A stretch of 64,000 bases of DNA from Micrococcales bacterium. GTDB taxonomy: Bacteria > Actinomycetota > Actinomycetes > S36-B12 > UBA10799. Position numbers and translations under genes: made by a program. Positions within the stretch are counted from its first letter, which is position 1; the number at the start of each line of letters is the position of its first letter. Below, in pieces: positions 1-14,481 of this stretch. The notes beneath the pieces were generated by a model. It did not search any database and was not told the DNA's origin. It saw nothing but the letters and a program-made list of their open reading frames with translations. Location: assembly GCA_016703125.1 (NCBI GenBank), contig JADJCR010000015.1, positions 1 through 64,000 of the forward strand, in the 5' to 3' direction.

Positions 1-3827
<3,827 letters not shown>

Positions 3828-3898
3828 GTGGTGGTCCTTTGCTGTCTCGTTTGTGGACTGATTGTTGGCCTTGTCTGGCAGTCGCCCGCCGCTGGTCC

Positions 3899-6800
3899 TC
3901 AGACCTCTTCGACGCTGCTCGGCTCACGCCTCGACAGGTCGATACCCAACTCCTCGGCTGCCCGGAAGTACTCGTCGTCGGTGTCCTTCATGTCGATGGC
4001 CGACCGAACTGCGCCTTACCACCCAGCGGCTGCTGGGTGATCATCGAGTACGGCCCCGTGGAGCGGGCGTGGATCTTGTCGTCCACCAGGTGCAGCAGTT
4101 TCAGGATGTAGACGTATCCGACCGCGACCGGGTCCGGGAACGGCTCCCCGGAACGGCCGTCGAACAGCCATGCCTTGGACTCGTTGTTCACCAGCCGCTC
4201 GCCATCCTCGAGACCAGGGTCGACTCCAGCAGGCCGCTGATCTCATCTTCTCGACCCCGTCGAAGACCGGCGAGGCGACCCGCGTCCTCGGCGGGGCCGG
4301 CGGGCTTCCGCCGGCAGGTTCTTGGCCCACTCGGGAGTCGTCGACGACGTTCCAGCCCTGATGGGCGACCCACCCGAGGTGCGTCTCCATGATCTGCCCG
4401 ACGTTCATACGCCCTGGCACGCCGAGCGGGTTCAGCACGATGTCGACCGGGGTGCCGTCCTCCAGGAACGGCATGTCCTCGACCGGCAGGATCTTGGCGA
4501 TCACGCCCTTGTTGCCGTGGCGACCGGCCATTTTGTCGCCCTGGGTGATCTTGCGCTTCTGCGCAACGTAGACCCGCACCAGCTGGTTCACACCGCCGGG
4601 CAGTTCGTCATCCTCTTCACGGTCGAAGACCCGTACGTCGATGACCACGCCGCTCTCGCCGTGGGGCACCTTCATCGAGGTGTCGCGCACCTCGCGGGCC
4701 TTCTCACCGAAGATGGCCCGCACCAGGCGCTCCTCCGGGGTCAGCTCGGTCTCACCCTTGGGCGTGACCTTGCCGACCAGGATGTCACCGGGGCCGACCT
4801 CGGCACCGATGCGCACGATCCCGCGCTCGTCGAGGTCTGCGAGGACCTCTTCGGGGATGTTCGGGATGTCCCACGTGATCTCCTCGGCGCCCAGTTTGGT
4901 GTCGCGGGCGTCAACCTCGTGCTCCTCGATGTGGATCGAAGTCAGCACGTCGTCCTGCACGAGGCGCTGGGACAAGATGATCGCGTCCTCGTAGTTGTGG
5001 CCCTCCCACGGCATGAACGCAACGAGCAGGTTGCGCCCCAGGGCCAGTTCACCGAGGTCGGTGCACGGTCCGTCTGCGATGACCTGGCCGGCCTCGACCC
5101 GCTGTCCCAGAGTGACGATCGGGGCCTGGTTGTACGAGGTCCCCTGGTTGGAACGGCGGAACTTCAGGACCCGGTAGGTGTAGACCTGCCCATCGTCCTG
5201 CGTGACCTCGATCGCGTCGGCGCTGACCGCGGTGACCTGGCCGCCGGTGTGCGCGACGACGACGTCCCCAGCGTCCTTGGCGGCGCGGTACTCGGTGCCC
5301 GTACCCACCAGCGGCGCCTCGCTGCGCAGCAGCGGGACGGACTGGCGCTGCATGTTCGCCCCATCAGCGCGCGATTCGCGTCGTCGTGCTCGAGGAAGGG
5401 GATCATGGCGGTGGCCACTGACACCATCTGTCGGGGCGACACGTCCATGTAGTCCACCTCGGTGGGCGGCACGTAGTCGACCTCTCCCGGCTCGACGCGC
5501 ACGAGGACGCGGTCCTCCGCCAGGTTCCCGGACTCGTCGATCTTGGCGTTCGCCTGCGCGATGACGAACAGGTCTTCCTCGTCGGCCGTGAGGTACTCGA
5601 TCTCGTCGGTGACCTTGCCGTTGATGACCTTGCGGTACGGCGTCTCGACGAAGCCGAACGCGTTCACCTGGGCGAACGTCGACAGGGATCCGATCAGGCC
5701 GATGTTCGGGCCTTCCGGGGTCTCGATCGGGCACATCCGGCCGTAGTGGGAGGCGTGCACGTCGCGAACCTCGAAGCCCGCCCGCTCCCGGCTCAGCCCG
5801 CCCGGGCCCAAGCGCGGAGAGTCGCCGCTTGTGCGTCAGTTCGGCCAGCGGATTGGTCTGGTCCATGAACTGCGACAACTGCGAGGTTCCGAAGAACTCC
5901 TTCAGCGCGGCTGAGACCGGACGGATGTTGATCAGCGTCTGCGGCGTGATCGCCTCGATGTCCTGCGTGGTCATCCGCTCGCGGACCACCCGCTCCATGC
6001 GCGACAGACCCATGCGGATCTGGCCCTGGATGAGCTCCCCCACCGTCCGCAGTCGGCGGTTGCCGAAGTGGTCGATGTCGTCAACCTCGACGCGCAGTTC
6101 GCTGTCGGGCATGGTCGTCTCACCGGCGTGCAAGCGCACCATGTACTCCACGGTGCGCACGATGTCCTCAGTGGACAGCGTCGTCTTGCGCGGCTCCTCG
6201 CCGGTGCCGAGTTTCTTGTTGACCTTGTACCTTCCGACCTTGGCCAGGTCGTAGCGCTTGGGGTTGAAGTAGAAGTTCTCCAGCAGGTTGCGGCCAGCCT
6301 CGATGGATGCCGGCTCCCCGGGCGCAGTTTGCGGTAGATGTCGACGAAGGCCTCGTCCTGGCTGCCGATCGCGTCCTTCTCCATCGTCAACTGCATCGAC
6401 TCGTACTGCCCGAACCGCTGCGCGATCTCCTCGGGGGTCAGACCCAGCGCCTTCAGCAGAACCGTCACCGGCTGCTTGCGCTTACGGTCGATCTTGACGT
6501 TGACGATGTCCTTCTTGTCGATCTCGAACTCGAGCCACGAGCCGCGGCTGGGGATGATCTTGGCCGAGAAGATGTCCTTGTCCAGCGCCTTGCCGGAGGT
6601 CTTCTCGAAGTAGACGCCGGGCGAGCGCACCAACTGCGAGACCACGACGCGCTCGGTGCCGTTGACGATGAACGTGCCCTTGTCGGTCATGAGCGGGAAG
6701 TCGCCCATGAAGACCGTCTGCGACTTGATCTCACCGGTCTCGGAGTTGAAGAACTCCGCGGTGACGAACAGCGGCTGCGAGTAGGTCAGGTCCTTCTCTC

Positions 6801-7104
6801 GGCACTGCGCCTCGGTGTACTTGGGCTCCTCGAAGCGGTGCTCGCGGAACGACAGCGACATCTGACCGCTGAAGTCCTCGATGGGGCTGATCTCCTCGAA
6901 GATCTCCTCGAGACCACTGGTCGTGGGGATGTCGGTGCGGCCGGCGTCCACAGCTGCCTGGACTCGCTGTTGCCATGCCTCGTTGCCCAGCAGCCAGTCG
7001 AAGGACTGGGTCTGCAGGTCGAGCATGTCGGGGACGGGGATGGGTTCGCGGATCTTGCCGAACGAAACGCGGTGCGGGACGGAGGTGTTAACGCGGGCAG
7101 CCAA
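3899..7104 (-). CDS. rpoB: RNA polymerase beta subunit, with frameshifts and an internal deletion
   Basis: Second large subunit of RNA polymerase. Start chosen at TTG 7104, with AAGGA seven bases upstream and a first stretch (VSFGKIREP) matching actinobacterial RpoB N-termini. The reading frame shifts near 6320 (one G lost), 5805 (one G gained), 5360 (one G lost) and more than once near 4250-4330. The pieces together give the rifampicin region (FFGTSQLSQFMDQTNPL, about residue 430) and the C-terminal KIHARSTGPYSMITQQPLGG. After GGKAQFG the sequence jumps at 3992-4004 directly to DTDDEYFRAAEELGIDLS, so about 70 residues present in all RpoB proteins (QRFGEMEVWALEAYG and onward) are missing. It ends SSVEEV-TGA at 3899. 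No second copy is seen in the window. Confidence 0.94.
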
Positions 7105-7313
7105 GTGAGATCCTTCCGAGGCTCGCGGTGTGGTGGTCGCACAGGTCAGGACATGCCGAGAAAGCCGGCCCGGAAGACATGGGGTCTCCGGACAGGGTCA
7201 AGCGGACTGTCCATGGCATGCGCAGAACACCAGAATAACTGAGGTGGTTTCGAGTACAACACGGGGGGCCAACACACAATGATGACCCCTGAGCGCGCAA
7301 ACGTCAAGGAACG

Positions 7314-7356
7314 CGCGCAGCCGCCGCCCGCGTGGGTACCGGGCAGCGGCTGCGCG
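7314..7356 (-). terminator. hairpin between rplL and rpoB (terminator or attenuator)
   Basis: Ten-base perfect inverted repeat (CGCGCAGCCG / CGGCTGCGCG) ten bases after the rplL stop codon. There is no clear T run after the stem, so it may reduce rather than end read-through into rpoB, as partial terminators do at this position in other bacteria. That role is inferred from position only. Confidence 0.55.
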
Positions 7357-7365
7357 ACGCAGGTG

Positions 7366-7758
7366 CTACTTGACCGAGACGGTGGCGCCGGCGCCCTCGA
7401 GGGCTTCCTTGGCCTTGTCCGCAGCCTCTTTGTTGACCTTCTCGAGGACCGCCTTCGGGGCACCCTCGACGAGGTCCTTGGCCTCCTTCAGCCCGAGGCT
7501 GGTCAGCGCCCGGACCTCCTTGATGACCTGGATCTTCTTGTCGCCGGCGGCCTCGAGGACGACGTCGAACTCGTCCTTCTCCTCCACGGCGGCGGCTTCG
7601 GCACCGGCACCACCGGCGGCCGGCGCGGCGGCCACGGCGACCGGAGCAGCGGCCGTCACGCCGAAGGTCTCCTCGAACTCCTTCACGAACTCGCTGAGCT
7701 CGAGCAGGGTCATTTCCTTGAATGCGTCCAGCATCTCTTCGGTGGACAGCTTCGCCAT
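7366..7758 (-). CDS. rplL: 50S ribosomal protein L7/L12
   Basis: Stalk protein that recruits translation GTPases to the ribosome. It has 130 residues, the usual length. The N-terminal dimerisation helix (residues 1-35, rich in L and E), an Ala/Pro/Val hinge (about 38-55) and the C-terminal globular domain with KKIQVIKEVRALTSLGLKEA are all present. It lies 55 bp downstream of rplJ, as part of the L10-L7/L12-beta-beta' operon. Confidence 0.98.
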   Translation of the reverse strand: MAKLSTEEMLDAFKEMTLLELSEFVKEFEETFGVTAAAPVAVAAAPAAGGAGAEAAAVEEKDEFDVVLEAAGDKKIQVIKEVRALTSLGLKEAKDLVEGAPKAVLEKVNKEAADKAKEALEGAGATVSVK

Positions 7759-7813
7759 GGTCGGCGTTCCTTTCTACTTCTCCGGCTCGGGCCGGAAGAT
7801 CGGGGTGGGAGGG

Positions 7814-8434
7814 TTATTCGGACGGGGTTTCTTCGGTCGCCTCTGCCTCAGCAGTTGGCTCTTCGGCGGTCGCCTCTGCAGCCGGCTCTTCGGCGGCGGG
7901 TTCCTCGGTTGCCGGGCCCTCCGCTTCGACCTTCGCGCGCAGGGCCTCCACGACGCGCGCAGTCTGCGACAGCGGCGCGGCGAAGAGGGAGACGGCGGTC
8001 TGCAGGGAGGCGTTCATCGCACCGGCCAGTTTGGACAGCAGCACCTCGCGGGATTCGAGGTCGGCCAGCCGGTTGACCTCGTCGGCGGAGAGCAGTTTGC
8101 CCTCCATCACGCCGCCCTTGATCACGAGGGCCGGGTGCTCCTTGGAGAACGCGCGCAGGCTCTTGGCCGCTTCCACCGGGTCGCCGTCGACGAAGGCGAT
8201 CGCACTCGGGCCGACGAGCAGATCCTCGACGCCTTCGAGTCCGGCGTCCTTCGCCGCGATCCGGGTCAGGGTGTTCTTGACGACGGCGTAGGTGGTGCTC
8301 TGTCCCAGGCTGCCGCGCAGTTGCTTGAGCTGGGCCACCGTGAGCCCGCGGTACTCCGTGAGCACCGTCGCGGTGGAGTTGCGGAACAACTCGGTCAACT
8401 CGCTGACGGCGGCTTGCTTGTCGGGCCGTGCCAT
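7814..8434 (-). CDS. rplJ: 50S ribosomal protein L10
   Basis: Base of the ribosomal stalk, where L7/L12 dimers attach. The start at ATG 8434 (MARPDKQAAV) is chosen because GGAGG sits just upstream; an upstream in-frame extension would run through the leader hairpin. 206 residues: the conserved L10 domain fills about residues 1-165 (TEYRGLTVAQLKQLR), followed by an Ala/Glu-rich tail of about 40 residues (EEPAAEEPAAEATAEE), longer than the tail of the E. coli protein. Expression is likely controlled by the leader upstream. Confidence 0.97.
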   Translation of the reverse strand: MARPDKQAAVSELTELFRNSTATVLTEYRGLTVAQLKQLRGSLGQSTTYAVVKNTLTRIAAKDAGLEGVEDLLVGPSAIAFVDGDPVEAAKSLRAFSKEHPALVIKGGVMEGKLLSADEVNRLADLESREVLLSKLAGAMNASLQTAVSLFAAPLSQTARVVEALRAKVEAEGPATEEPAAEEPAAEATAEEPTAEAEATEETPSE

Positions 8435-8540
8435 GGGTTTCCTTCCTCCCGGACGACGAAAGCCCAGGCACACAGGCCTGGGCTCGGGAGGAGCTTCACC
8501 TGCGCTGGATTTGTGCCTGAACTACGGCGACCGGCGGTCT
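8435..8540 (-). promoter_or_regulatory. probable L10 leader of rplJ-rplL
   Basis: The untranslated stretch before rplJ has a CGCAGGTGAAGC motif resembling the core of the L10 ribosomal leader, followed by a strong stem of nine base pairs at 8461-8484 (AGCCCAGGC / GCCTGGGCT), then the ribosome binding site. In many bacteria L10, alone or with L7/L12, binds such a leader and represses its own synthesis. The identification rests on position and the short motif; a covariance-model scan was not possible. Confidence 0.55.
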
Positions 8541-8627
8541 ATGGTTCTCGTTCAGTCTACATAGGCGGGTGCCGGGCGGGGGGCGCGGGTGGGCCAAGTC
8601 GGTTGTCAGAGCGCCGGGCAGAGGAGA

Positions 8628-8652
8628 ACCCCCGGCGCTTCAGGCCGGGGGT
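8628..8652 (-). terminator. hairpin terminator after rplA
   Basis: Nine-base perfect inverted repeat (ACCCCCGGC / GCCGGGGGT) with a seven-base loop, 11 bases after the rplA stop. A long T run is lacking, as is common in high-GC genomes. It separates the rplK-rplA unit from rplJ-rplL. Confidence 0.6.
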
Positions 8653-8663
8653 CCCTTTGCTGA

Positions 8664-9359
8664 TCAGGACTCGCGGCTGCGACCCGGGTCCACCTGGATG
8701 CCAGGACCCATGGTGGTCGACATCACGATCTTCTTGATGTACCGGCCCTTGGCCGCTGACGGCTTGAGCCGCGTGATCTCGTCCACGGCTGCGGCGTAGT
8801 TCTCCGACAGTTGGTCGTCGGTGAAACTCACCTTGCCGATGATGAAATGCAGGTTCGAGTGCTTGTCGACGCGGAACTCGATCTTGCCGCCCTTGATGTC
8901 GGAGACGGCCTTGGCCACGTCCATGGTGACCGTACCCGTCTTGGGGTTGGGCATCAGACCGCGCGGACCGAGCACCCGGCCGAGCTTGCCGACCTTGCCC
9001 ATGAGGTCGGGCGTGGCCACGACCGCGTCGAAGTCGATCCAGCCGCCGGCCACCTTGTCGATCAGTTCGTCGGAGCCCACGTAGTCGGCACCGGCGCCCT
9101 GCGCCTCCTCGGCCTTGGCGCCCTGCGCAAAGACCAGCACACGGGCGGTCTTGCCGGTGCCGTGCGGCAGGTTCACCGTCCCGCGGACCATCTGGTCGGC
9201 CTTGCGGGGGTCCACGCCCAGCCGCATCGCGACCTCGACGGTCGCATCGAAGCCGCCCTTGGCGGTGGACTTGGCCAGCACGACGGCCTCCGCGGGCGGG
9301 TAGACCTGCTCGCGGTCGATGGTGGCGGCCGCCTCGTTGTACTTCTTTCCGTGTCGCAT
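8664..9359 (-). CDS. rplA: 50S ribosomal protein L1
   Basis: L1 stalk protein of the large subunit, and a translational repressor of the L11-L1 operon in other bacteria. 231 residues from ATG 9359 (MRHGKKYNEAA); this start is preferred over the ATG two codons upstream because AAGGAG then sits six bases away instead of touching the start. The conserved GPRGLMPNPKTGTVT segment is at about residues 131-145. It follows rplK by 62 bp. Confidence 0.97.
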   Translation of the reverse strand: MRHGKKYNEAAATIDREQVYPPAEAVVLAKSTAKGGFDATVEVAMRLGVDPRKADQMVRGTVNLPHGTGKTARVLVFAQGAKAEEAQGAGADYVGSDELIDKVAGGWIDFDAVVATPDLMGKVGKLGRVLGPRGLMPNPKTGTVTMDVAKAVSDIKGGKIEFRVDKHSNLHFIIGKVSFTDDQLSENYAAAVDEITRLKPSAAKGRYIKKIVMSTTMGPGIQVDPGRSRES

Positions 9360-9421
9360 CGTCATCTCCTTACGTCGTGTGGTCAGCGGGGCGATGCGGC
9401 CCCTCCCACGGTGGTGGTGCG

Positions 9422-9850
9422 TCAGTCGGTGACGGTCACGCCCATGGAACGGGCGGTCCCGGCGATGATGCTCATCGCAGCGTCGATGTCGTTGGCGTTC
9501 AGGTCGTCCATCTTCGTCTCGGCGATCTCCTTGACCTGCGCCTTGCTGATCTTGCCGACCGGCTGCAGCGGGTTGCCGGAGCCCTTCTGCAGACCCGCGG
9601 CCTTGAGGATGAGTTTGGCCGCTGGCGGCGTCTTCGTCACGAACGTGAACGAGCGGTCCTCGTAGACGGTGATCTCGACAGGGATCACCTGTCCGCGCTG
9701 GGTTTCTGTGGCGGCGTTGTAGGCCTTGCAGAACTCCATGATGTTCACGCCGTGCTGGCCCAGGGCTGGGCCCACCGGCGGCGCGGGGTTGGCCTGACCT
9801 GCCTGGATCTGCAACTTGATCAGACCGGCGACCTTCTTCTTGGGAGGCAT
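9422..9850 (-). CDS. rplK: 50S ribosomal protein L11
   Basis: Ribosomal protein of the GTPase-associated centre. 142 residues, the usual length, with the N-terminal PPVGPALGQHGVNIMEFCK segment (about residues 24-42) and the C-terminal rRNA-binding domain ending IAGTARSMGVTV. It lies 24 bp downstream of nusG in the classic secE-nusG-rplK-rplA order. Confidence 0.98.
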   Translation of the reverse strand: MPPKKKVAGLIKLQIQAGQANPAPPVGPALGQHGVNIMEFCKAYNAATETQRGQVIPVEITVYEDRSFTFVTKTPPAAKLILKAAGLQKGSGNPLQPVGKISKAQVKEIAETKMDDLNANDIDAAMSIIAGTARSMGVTVTD

Positions 9851-9874
9851 TACGGTTCCTTCGTTCCTGCTCGT

Positions 9875-10906
9875 CTAGTTCTTCTCGATCTGGCTGAAAC
9901 TGAGTTCCACTGGCGTCTCACGGCCGAAGATCTCCACCAGGCCCGTGACTTTCTGGGCGTCGAGGTTGATCTCGCTGACTGTTGCGTGCAACGTCGCGAA
10001 CGGTCCGTCAATAACTGTAACCGAGTCGCCGACACCGAAGTCCACCTCGGTCACCTTCTGGGCCGTCTGACCCAGCGCGGCGGGTCCCGCAGCCTCCGTC
10101 TGAGCCTTCTTCGGCTCAGGCTTGGGCGCCAGGATGTGTACGACCTCGTCGAGGGTCAGTGGCACCGGCTCGTGGGTGCTGCCGACGAAACCGGTGACCC
10201 CAGGTGTGTGCCGCACGGCGCCCCAACTGTCGTCGGTGTAGTCCATGCGCACCAGCACGTAGCCCGGGAACTTGTTGCGCTTGACCGTCTTCTTCTGTCC
10301 CTGCTTGATCTCCACGACCTCTTCGGTGGGGACCTCCACCTGGAAGATGTAGTCCTCCATGTTGAGGGTGTTGATCCGGGTCTCCAGGTTCGTCTTGACG
10401 CGCTTCTCGAAACCGGCGTAGGAGTGCACGACGTACCAGTCGCCAGGCAGGCTCAGCTGCTCCTCGCGGAAGGCCTGGACCGGGTCGATCTCCTCCTCCT
10501 CGACGACCTCCACGATCTCGCCCGTCTCCGGATCCACGACGATCTCGCCGCTGATCTCCTCGGAGTGCTCGCTGACCGTGGTGCGACCGTGGGCGTCCTC
10601 CAGGATGGCGATCTCGTCGACGTGCACATCACCCTCAGGGTCGGCGTGGACGTGCACCTCCTCGCGCACGACGCTGCCGTCGGGCACCTCGGTGGTCACG
10701 GTCTCGTCGACGGTCACGGTGCCGTCGGGCTCACCGATCGCCTCGGTCCGCGTGGTCACCACCGAGCCGTCGTCGGCGCGCTGCACGTCGACCTGTCCGA
10801 CAACGGTGGTGCCGTCGGGCATCTCGACGGCCTCGAAGGCCTCGGTCTCCACGACGTCGGCCACGGGCGCCTGCTCGTCAGCCGGCCACTCGTCCGGGGT
10901 CTGCAT
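9875..10906 (-). CDS. nusG: transcription termination/antitermination factor NusG with a long repeat-bearing N-terminal extension
   Basis: Elongation factor that binds RNA polymerase and couples it to Rho or the ribosome. ATG 10906 is preferred because a GAGG lies eight bases upstream; ATG 10912 is possible. The last ~190 residues are a normal NusG: NGN domain from DWYVVHSYAGFEKRVKTNL (about residue 156 on) and a C-terminal KOW domain (FGVGDSVTVIDGPFA). The first ~150 residues are acidic. Acidic extensions are known in actinobacterial NusG, but this one contains six 15-residue repeats (separate entry). Total 343 residues against about 180 in E. coli. Confidence 0.96.
   Translation of the reverse strand: MQTPDEWPADEQAPVADVVETEAFEAVEMPDGTTVVGQVDVQRADDGSVVTTRTEAIGEPDGTVTVDETVTTEVPDGSVVREEVHVHADPEGDVHVDEIAILEDAHGRTTVSEHSEEISGEIVVDPETGEIVEVVEEEEIDPVQAFREEQLSLPGDWYVVHSYAGFEKRVKTNLETRINTLNMEDYIFQVEVPTEEVVEIKQGQKKTVKRNKFPGYVLVRMDYTDDSWGAVRHTPGVTGFVGSTHEPVPLTLDEVVHILAPKPEPKKAQTEAAGPAALGQTAQKVTEVDFGVGDSVTVIDGPFATLHATVSEINLDAQKVTGLVEIFGRETPVELSFSQIEKN
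10553..10822 (-). repeat. six 45-bp (15-residue) repeats inside nusG
   Basis: Counting from the upstream ATG, residues 31-120 divide into six units of exactly 15. Each has Gly at unit position 4, usually after Asp: MPDGTTVVGQVDVQR, ADDGSVVTTRTEAIG, EPDGTVTVDETVTTE, VPDGSVVREEVHVHA, DPEGDVHVDEIAILE, DAHGRTTVSEHSEEI. Alternating hydrophobic residues after the DG turn suggest beta-hairpins or a small beta-solenoid; that fold is inferred. The two last units are most diverged. Confidence 0.85.
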
Positions 10907-10925
10907 CGACATATCCTCGCTCTTC

Positions 10926-11186
10926 TCACTCGCCGAAGATGGCGAACACCACGCGCGCCAGCGCCAGGTCGAACAGGGCGATCAGCCCGGCCATGAACAC
11001 GACGAACACCAGCACCACCCAGGTGTAGGTGAGCAGTTCCTTGCGCGTGGGCCAGATGACCTTGCGCAGCTCGGCAACCATCTGCCGCAGGAAAAGTGCC
11101 ATGCGCGCGAACAGACCCTTGCGCTGCTGCTTCGAGCCCCGTTTCGGGGTCGGGGCACCAGCGCCGTCAGTGGTCGGCTCGCTCAC
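10926..11186 (-). CDS. secE: protein translocase subunit SecE
   Basis: Small essential membrane subunit of the SecYEG channel. 86 residues from GTG 11186, with AAGGAA about eight bases upstream; any longer form would start inside tRNA-Trp. The conserved amphipathic helix (ELRKVIWPTRKELLTYTWVV, about residues 41-60) leads into one transmembrane helix ending near the C-terminus. It sits 19 bp upstream of nusG and probably shares its transcript. Confidence 0.95.
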   Translation of the reverse strand: MSEPTTDGAGAPTPKRGSKQQRKGLFARMALFLRQMVAELRKVIWPTRKELLTYTWVVLVFVVFMAGLIALFDLALARVVFAIFGE

Positions 11187-11210
11187 GAGGACATTCCTTT
11201 CCTTGCCTTG

Positions 11211-11283
11211 CAGGGCCGGAGGGACTCGAACCCCCAACCACCGGTTTTGGAGACCGGGACTCTACCAATTGAGCTACGACCCT
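11211..11283 (-). tRNA. tRNA-Trp (anticodon CCA)
   Basis: 73-nt cloverleaf: acceptor AGGGTCG pairs with CGGCCCT, anticodon loop CTCCAAA, T arm GGGGGTTCGAGTCCC. The CCA end is not encoded. tRNA-Trp directly before secE-nusG is common in Actinomycetota. Confidence 0.97.
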
Positions 11284-11439
11284 ATGGTGACCTCCGACCC
11301 ACACCCATCCGTGGTCCGTGGACCGGCTTCGGAAGGAAGTGGGCAGGCTGCCGCACAGTGACGCGGTCACCACCGACCACGATACGCGAACCCCTCCCAG
11401 GGGTCGACCCCGCCCACCGCGTTCGGCCAAGATACAGAC

Positions 11440-12638
11440 ATGGCTCAGCCCCGCATCTCCCGCCGGATCGCCAGCATCTCCGAATCGGCCACGCTGGCCG
11501 TGGACGCCAAGGCCAAGGCGCTGAAGGCCGCGGGCCGTCCCGTGATCGGTTTCGGTGCTGGCGAACCGGACTTCCCCACCCCCGACTACATCGTCGAGGC
11601 TGCCCGGCAGGCCTGCACCGACCCCGCCATGCACCGGTACACCCCCGCGGGTGGCCTGCCCGCACTGCGCGAGGCGATCGCTGCGAAGACCGCGCGCGAC
11701 TCCGGCTTCGCGGTGGACGCCAACCAAGTGCTCGTGACCAATGGCGGCAAGCAGGCGCTGTACAACACATTTGCGGCACTGCTCAACCCCGGCGACGAAG
11801 CGCTTCTGCCGGCGCCGTACTGGACCACCTACCCCGAGTCCATCCGCCTGGCGGGTGGAGTGCCGGTGGTCATCCCGACCACCGAGGACACCGGCTACCG
11901 GGTGTCGATCGCGGACCTCGACCAGGCCGTGACCCCAACACCAAACTGCTGGTCTTCGTCTCTCCCTCGAATCCCACCGGCGCCGTGTACTCCCCCACCG
12001 AGGTGGCCGCCATTGGTCGCTGGGCCGCGGACAAGGGGATCTGGGTGGTGACCGACGAGATCTACGAGCACCTCGTGTACGGCAACGCCCGATTCTCGTC
12101 GATGCCGGTGGAGGTGCCCGAGATCGCCGACACCTGCGTGGTCGTCAACGGGGTGGCCAAGACCTACGCGATGACCGGGTGGCGTGTGGGCTGGATGATC
12201 GGTCCCCAGGACGTGATCAAAGCCGCCACGAATCTGCAGTCGCACGCCACCTCGAACGTGGCCAACGTCTCTCAGAAGGCCGCGCTGGCAGCGGTCACCG
12301 GGGACCTGTCTGCGGTGCAGATGATGCGGGAGGCCTTCGACCGCCGCCGGTTGACCATCGTCGAGATGCTCAACGGCATCCCCGGGGTCACCTGCCCGGT
12401 CCCGGAGGGGGCCTTCTACGCCTACCCGAGCGTGCGGGGCGTCCTCGGCCGCGACATCCGTGGCCACGTGCCGCAGACGTCGACCGAACTCGCCGAGGTG
12501 ATCCTCGAGGAGGCGGAGGTCGCCGTGGTGCCCGGTGAGGCGTTCGGCACGCCCGCGTACTTGCGTCTGTCCTACGCGCTGGGCGACGACGACCTGGTCG
12601 AGGGCGTGCAGCGGATCGCGACTCTGCTCAGCGAGTAG
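11440..12638 (+). CDS. PLP-dependent aspartate/aromatic-type aminotransferase (frameshifted)
   Basis: Class I aminotransferase of the aspartate-aminotransferase I-gamma type. The start MAQPRISRRIASISES matches the family. Visible motifs: GAGEPDFPTP (about residue 39), YTPAGGLPALREAI, SPSNPTGAVYS, and NGVAKTYAMTGWRVGW with the Schiff-base lysine. One base is missing near 11935 (CCCAAAC reads CCCAAC), which splits the frame; restoring it gives about 400 residues, the usual length. The gene stands alone between tRNA-Trp (divergent) and the repeat array. The exact amino-acid specificity cannot be read from the sequence. Confidence 0.93.
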
Positions 12639-12650
12639 TGGGCGGCGAGG

Positions 12651-13110
12651 CGGCGATTGTCACGAAGGTGCGGGGGCACCGCCGCGGTTTGCGACGACGG
12701 TGAGCGATCAGCCGCGCCACACCCCGCACCATCGTCACAAACCGGGTCCAGGACACCCCACCTTCGTCACAAAGACCCCGGCGCGGTTGTTCAGAGGGCG
12801 CACCCCACAACGGCGATTGTCACGAAGGTGCGGGGCACCGCCGCGGTTTGCGACGACGGTGAGCGATCAGCCGCGCCACAGCCCGCACCATCGTCACAAA
12901 CCGGGTCCAGGACACCCCACCTTCGTCACAAAGACCCCGGCGCGGTTGTTCAGAGGGCGCACCCCCACAACGGCGATTGTCACGAAGGTGCGGGGGCACC
13001 GCCGCCGTTTGCGACGACGGTGAGCGATCAGCCGCGCCACAGCCCGCACCATCGTCACAAACCGGGTCCAGGACACCCCACCTTCGTCACAAAGACCCCG
13101 GCGCGGTTGT

Positions 13111-13130
<20 letters not shown>
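12651..13130. repeat. three tandem 160-bp copies of a four-half-site palindromic repeat (array A)
   Basis: Copies start at 12651, 12811 and 12971 and differ by a few bases, mainly in G/C run lengths. Each unit holds four copies of a core close to TTTGTGACGAAGGTG: two forward (TTGTCACGAAGGTG, TTTGCGACGACGGTG) then two inverted (CACCATCGTCACAAA, CACCTTCGTCACAAA). Site 1 can pair with 4 and site 2 with 3, a nested hairpin. The last ~20 bases of each unit equal the murB 3' end including its stop, so units 1 and 2 carry murB tail remnants. No gene is seen in 12639-13110; the open frames here only reflect base composition. Confidence 0.95.
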
Positions 13131-14088
<958 letters not shown>

Positions 14089-14481
14089 TCAGGCCACCCG
14101 GATGGTGGCCACCGCGTCCTTCACCACGTCCTGGCCCTCGCACACCGCGGCCAGCTGGATCGTCGCCACCCCGTTCTCGACGCCGGTGACCTCGGCCCGC
14201 AGCTGCAGGATGGCTCCGCCGGCGTCGGGCACCACGACCGGCGCGGAGAACCGGACCGAGAAACTCAGAATGCGCCCCGGGTCCCCGGCCCACTCCACGA
14301 GCAGGCGGCTGAGCTGGGCCTGGGTGTACATGCCGTGGGCGATCACGTCGGGCAGCCCCACCGCCTTGGCGAACGACTCGCTCCAGTGGATGGGGTTGAA
14401 GTCCCCGCTGGCACCGGCGTACATGACGAGGTTCACGCGCTGGATGTGCGCCGTGCGGGTCAGGACGTCTCCGGTCTTCAT
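14089..14481 (-). CDS. MaoC-like (R)-hydratase / HadB-type dehydratase subunit
   Basis: Hotdog-fold protein of 130 residues with the hydratase-2 motif GDFNPIHWSESFAKAVG (about residues 26-42, catalytic Asp and His) and IAHGMYTQAQ. It overlaps the upstream HadA-like gene by four bases (ATGA). In mycobacteria a HadA-HadB pair forms the (3R)-hydroxyacyl-ACP dehydratase and likewise sits near rpmG; the same heterodimer is likely here, although the acyl substrate is unknown. Confidence 0.85.
   Translation of the reverse strand: MKTGDVLTRTAHIQRVNLVMYAGASGDFNPIHWSESFAKAVGLPDVIAHGMYTQAQLSRLLVEWAGDPGRILSFSVRFSAPVVVPDAGGAILQLRAEVTGVENGVATIQLAAVCEGQDVVKDAVATIRVA

Noticed and set aside
11284..11439. Promoter pair between tRNA-Trp and the aminotransferase
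   Set aside because: A divergent promoter region is expected, but no -10/-35 pair stands out enough to place it.
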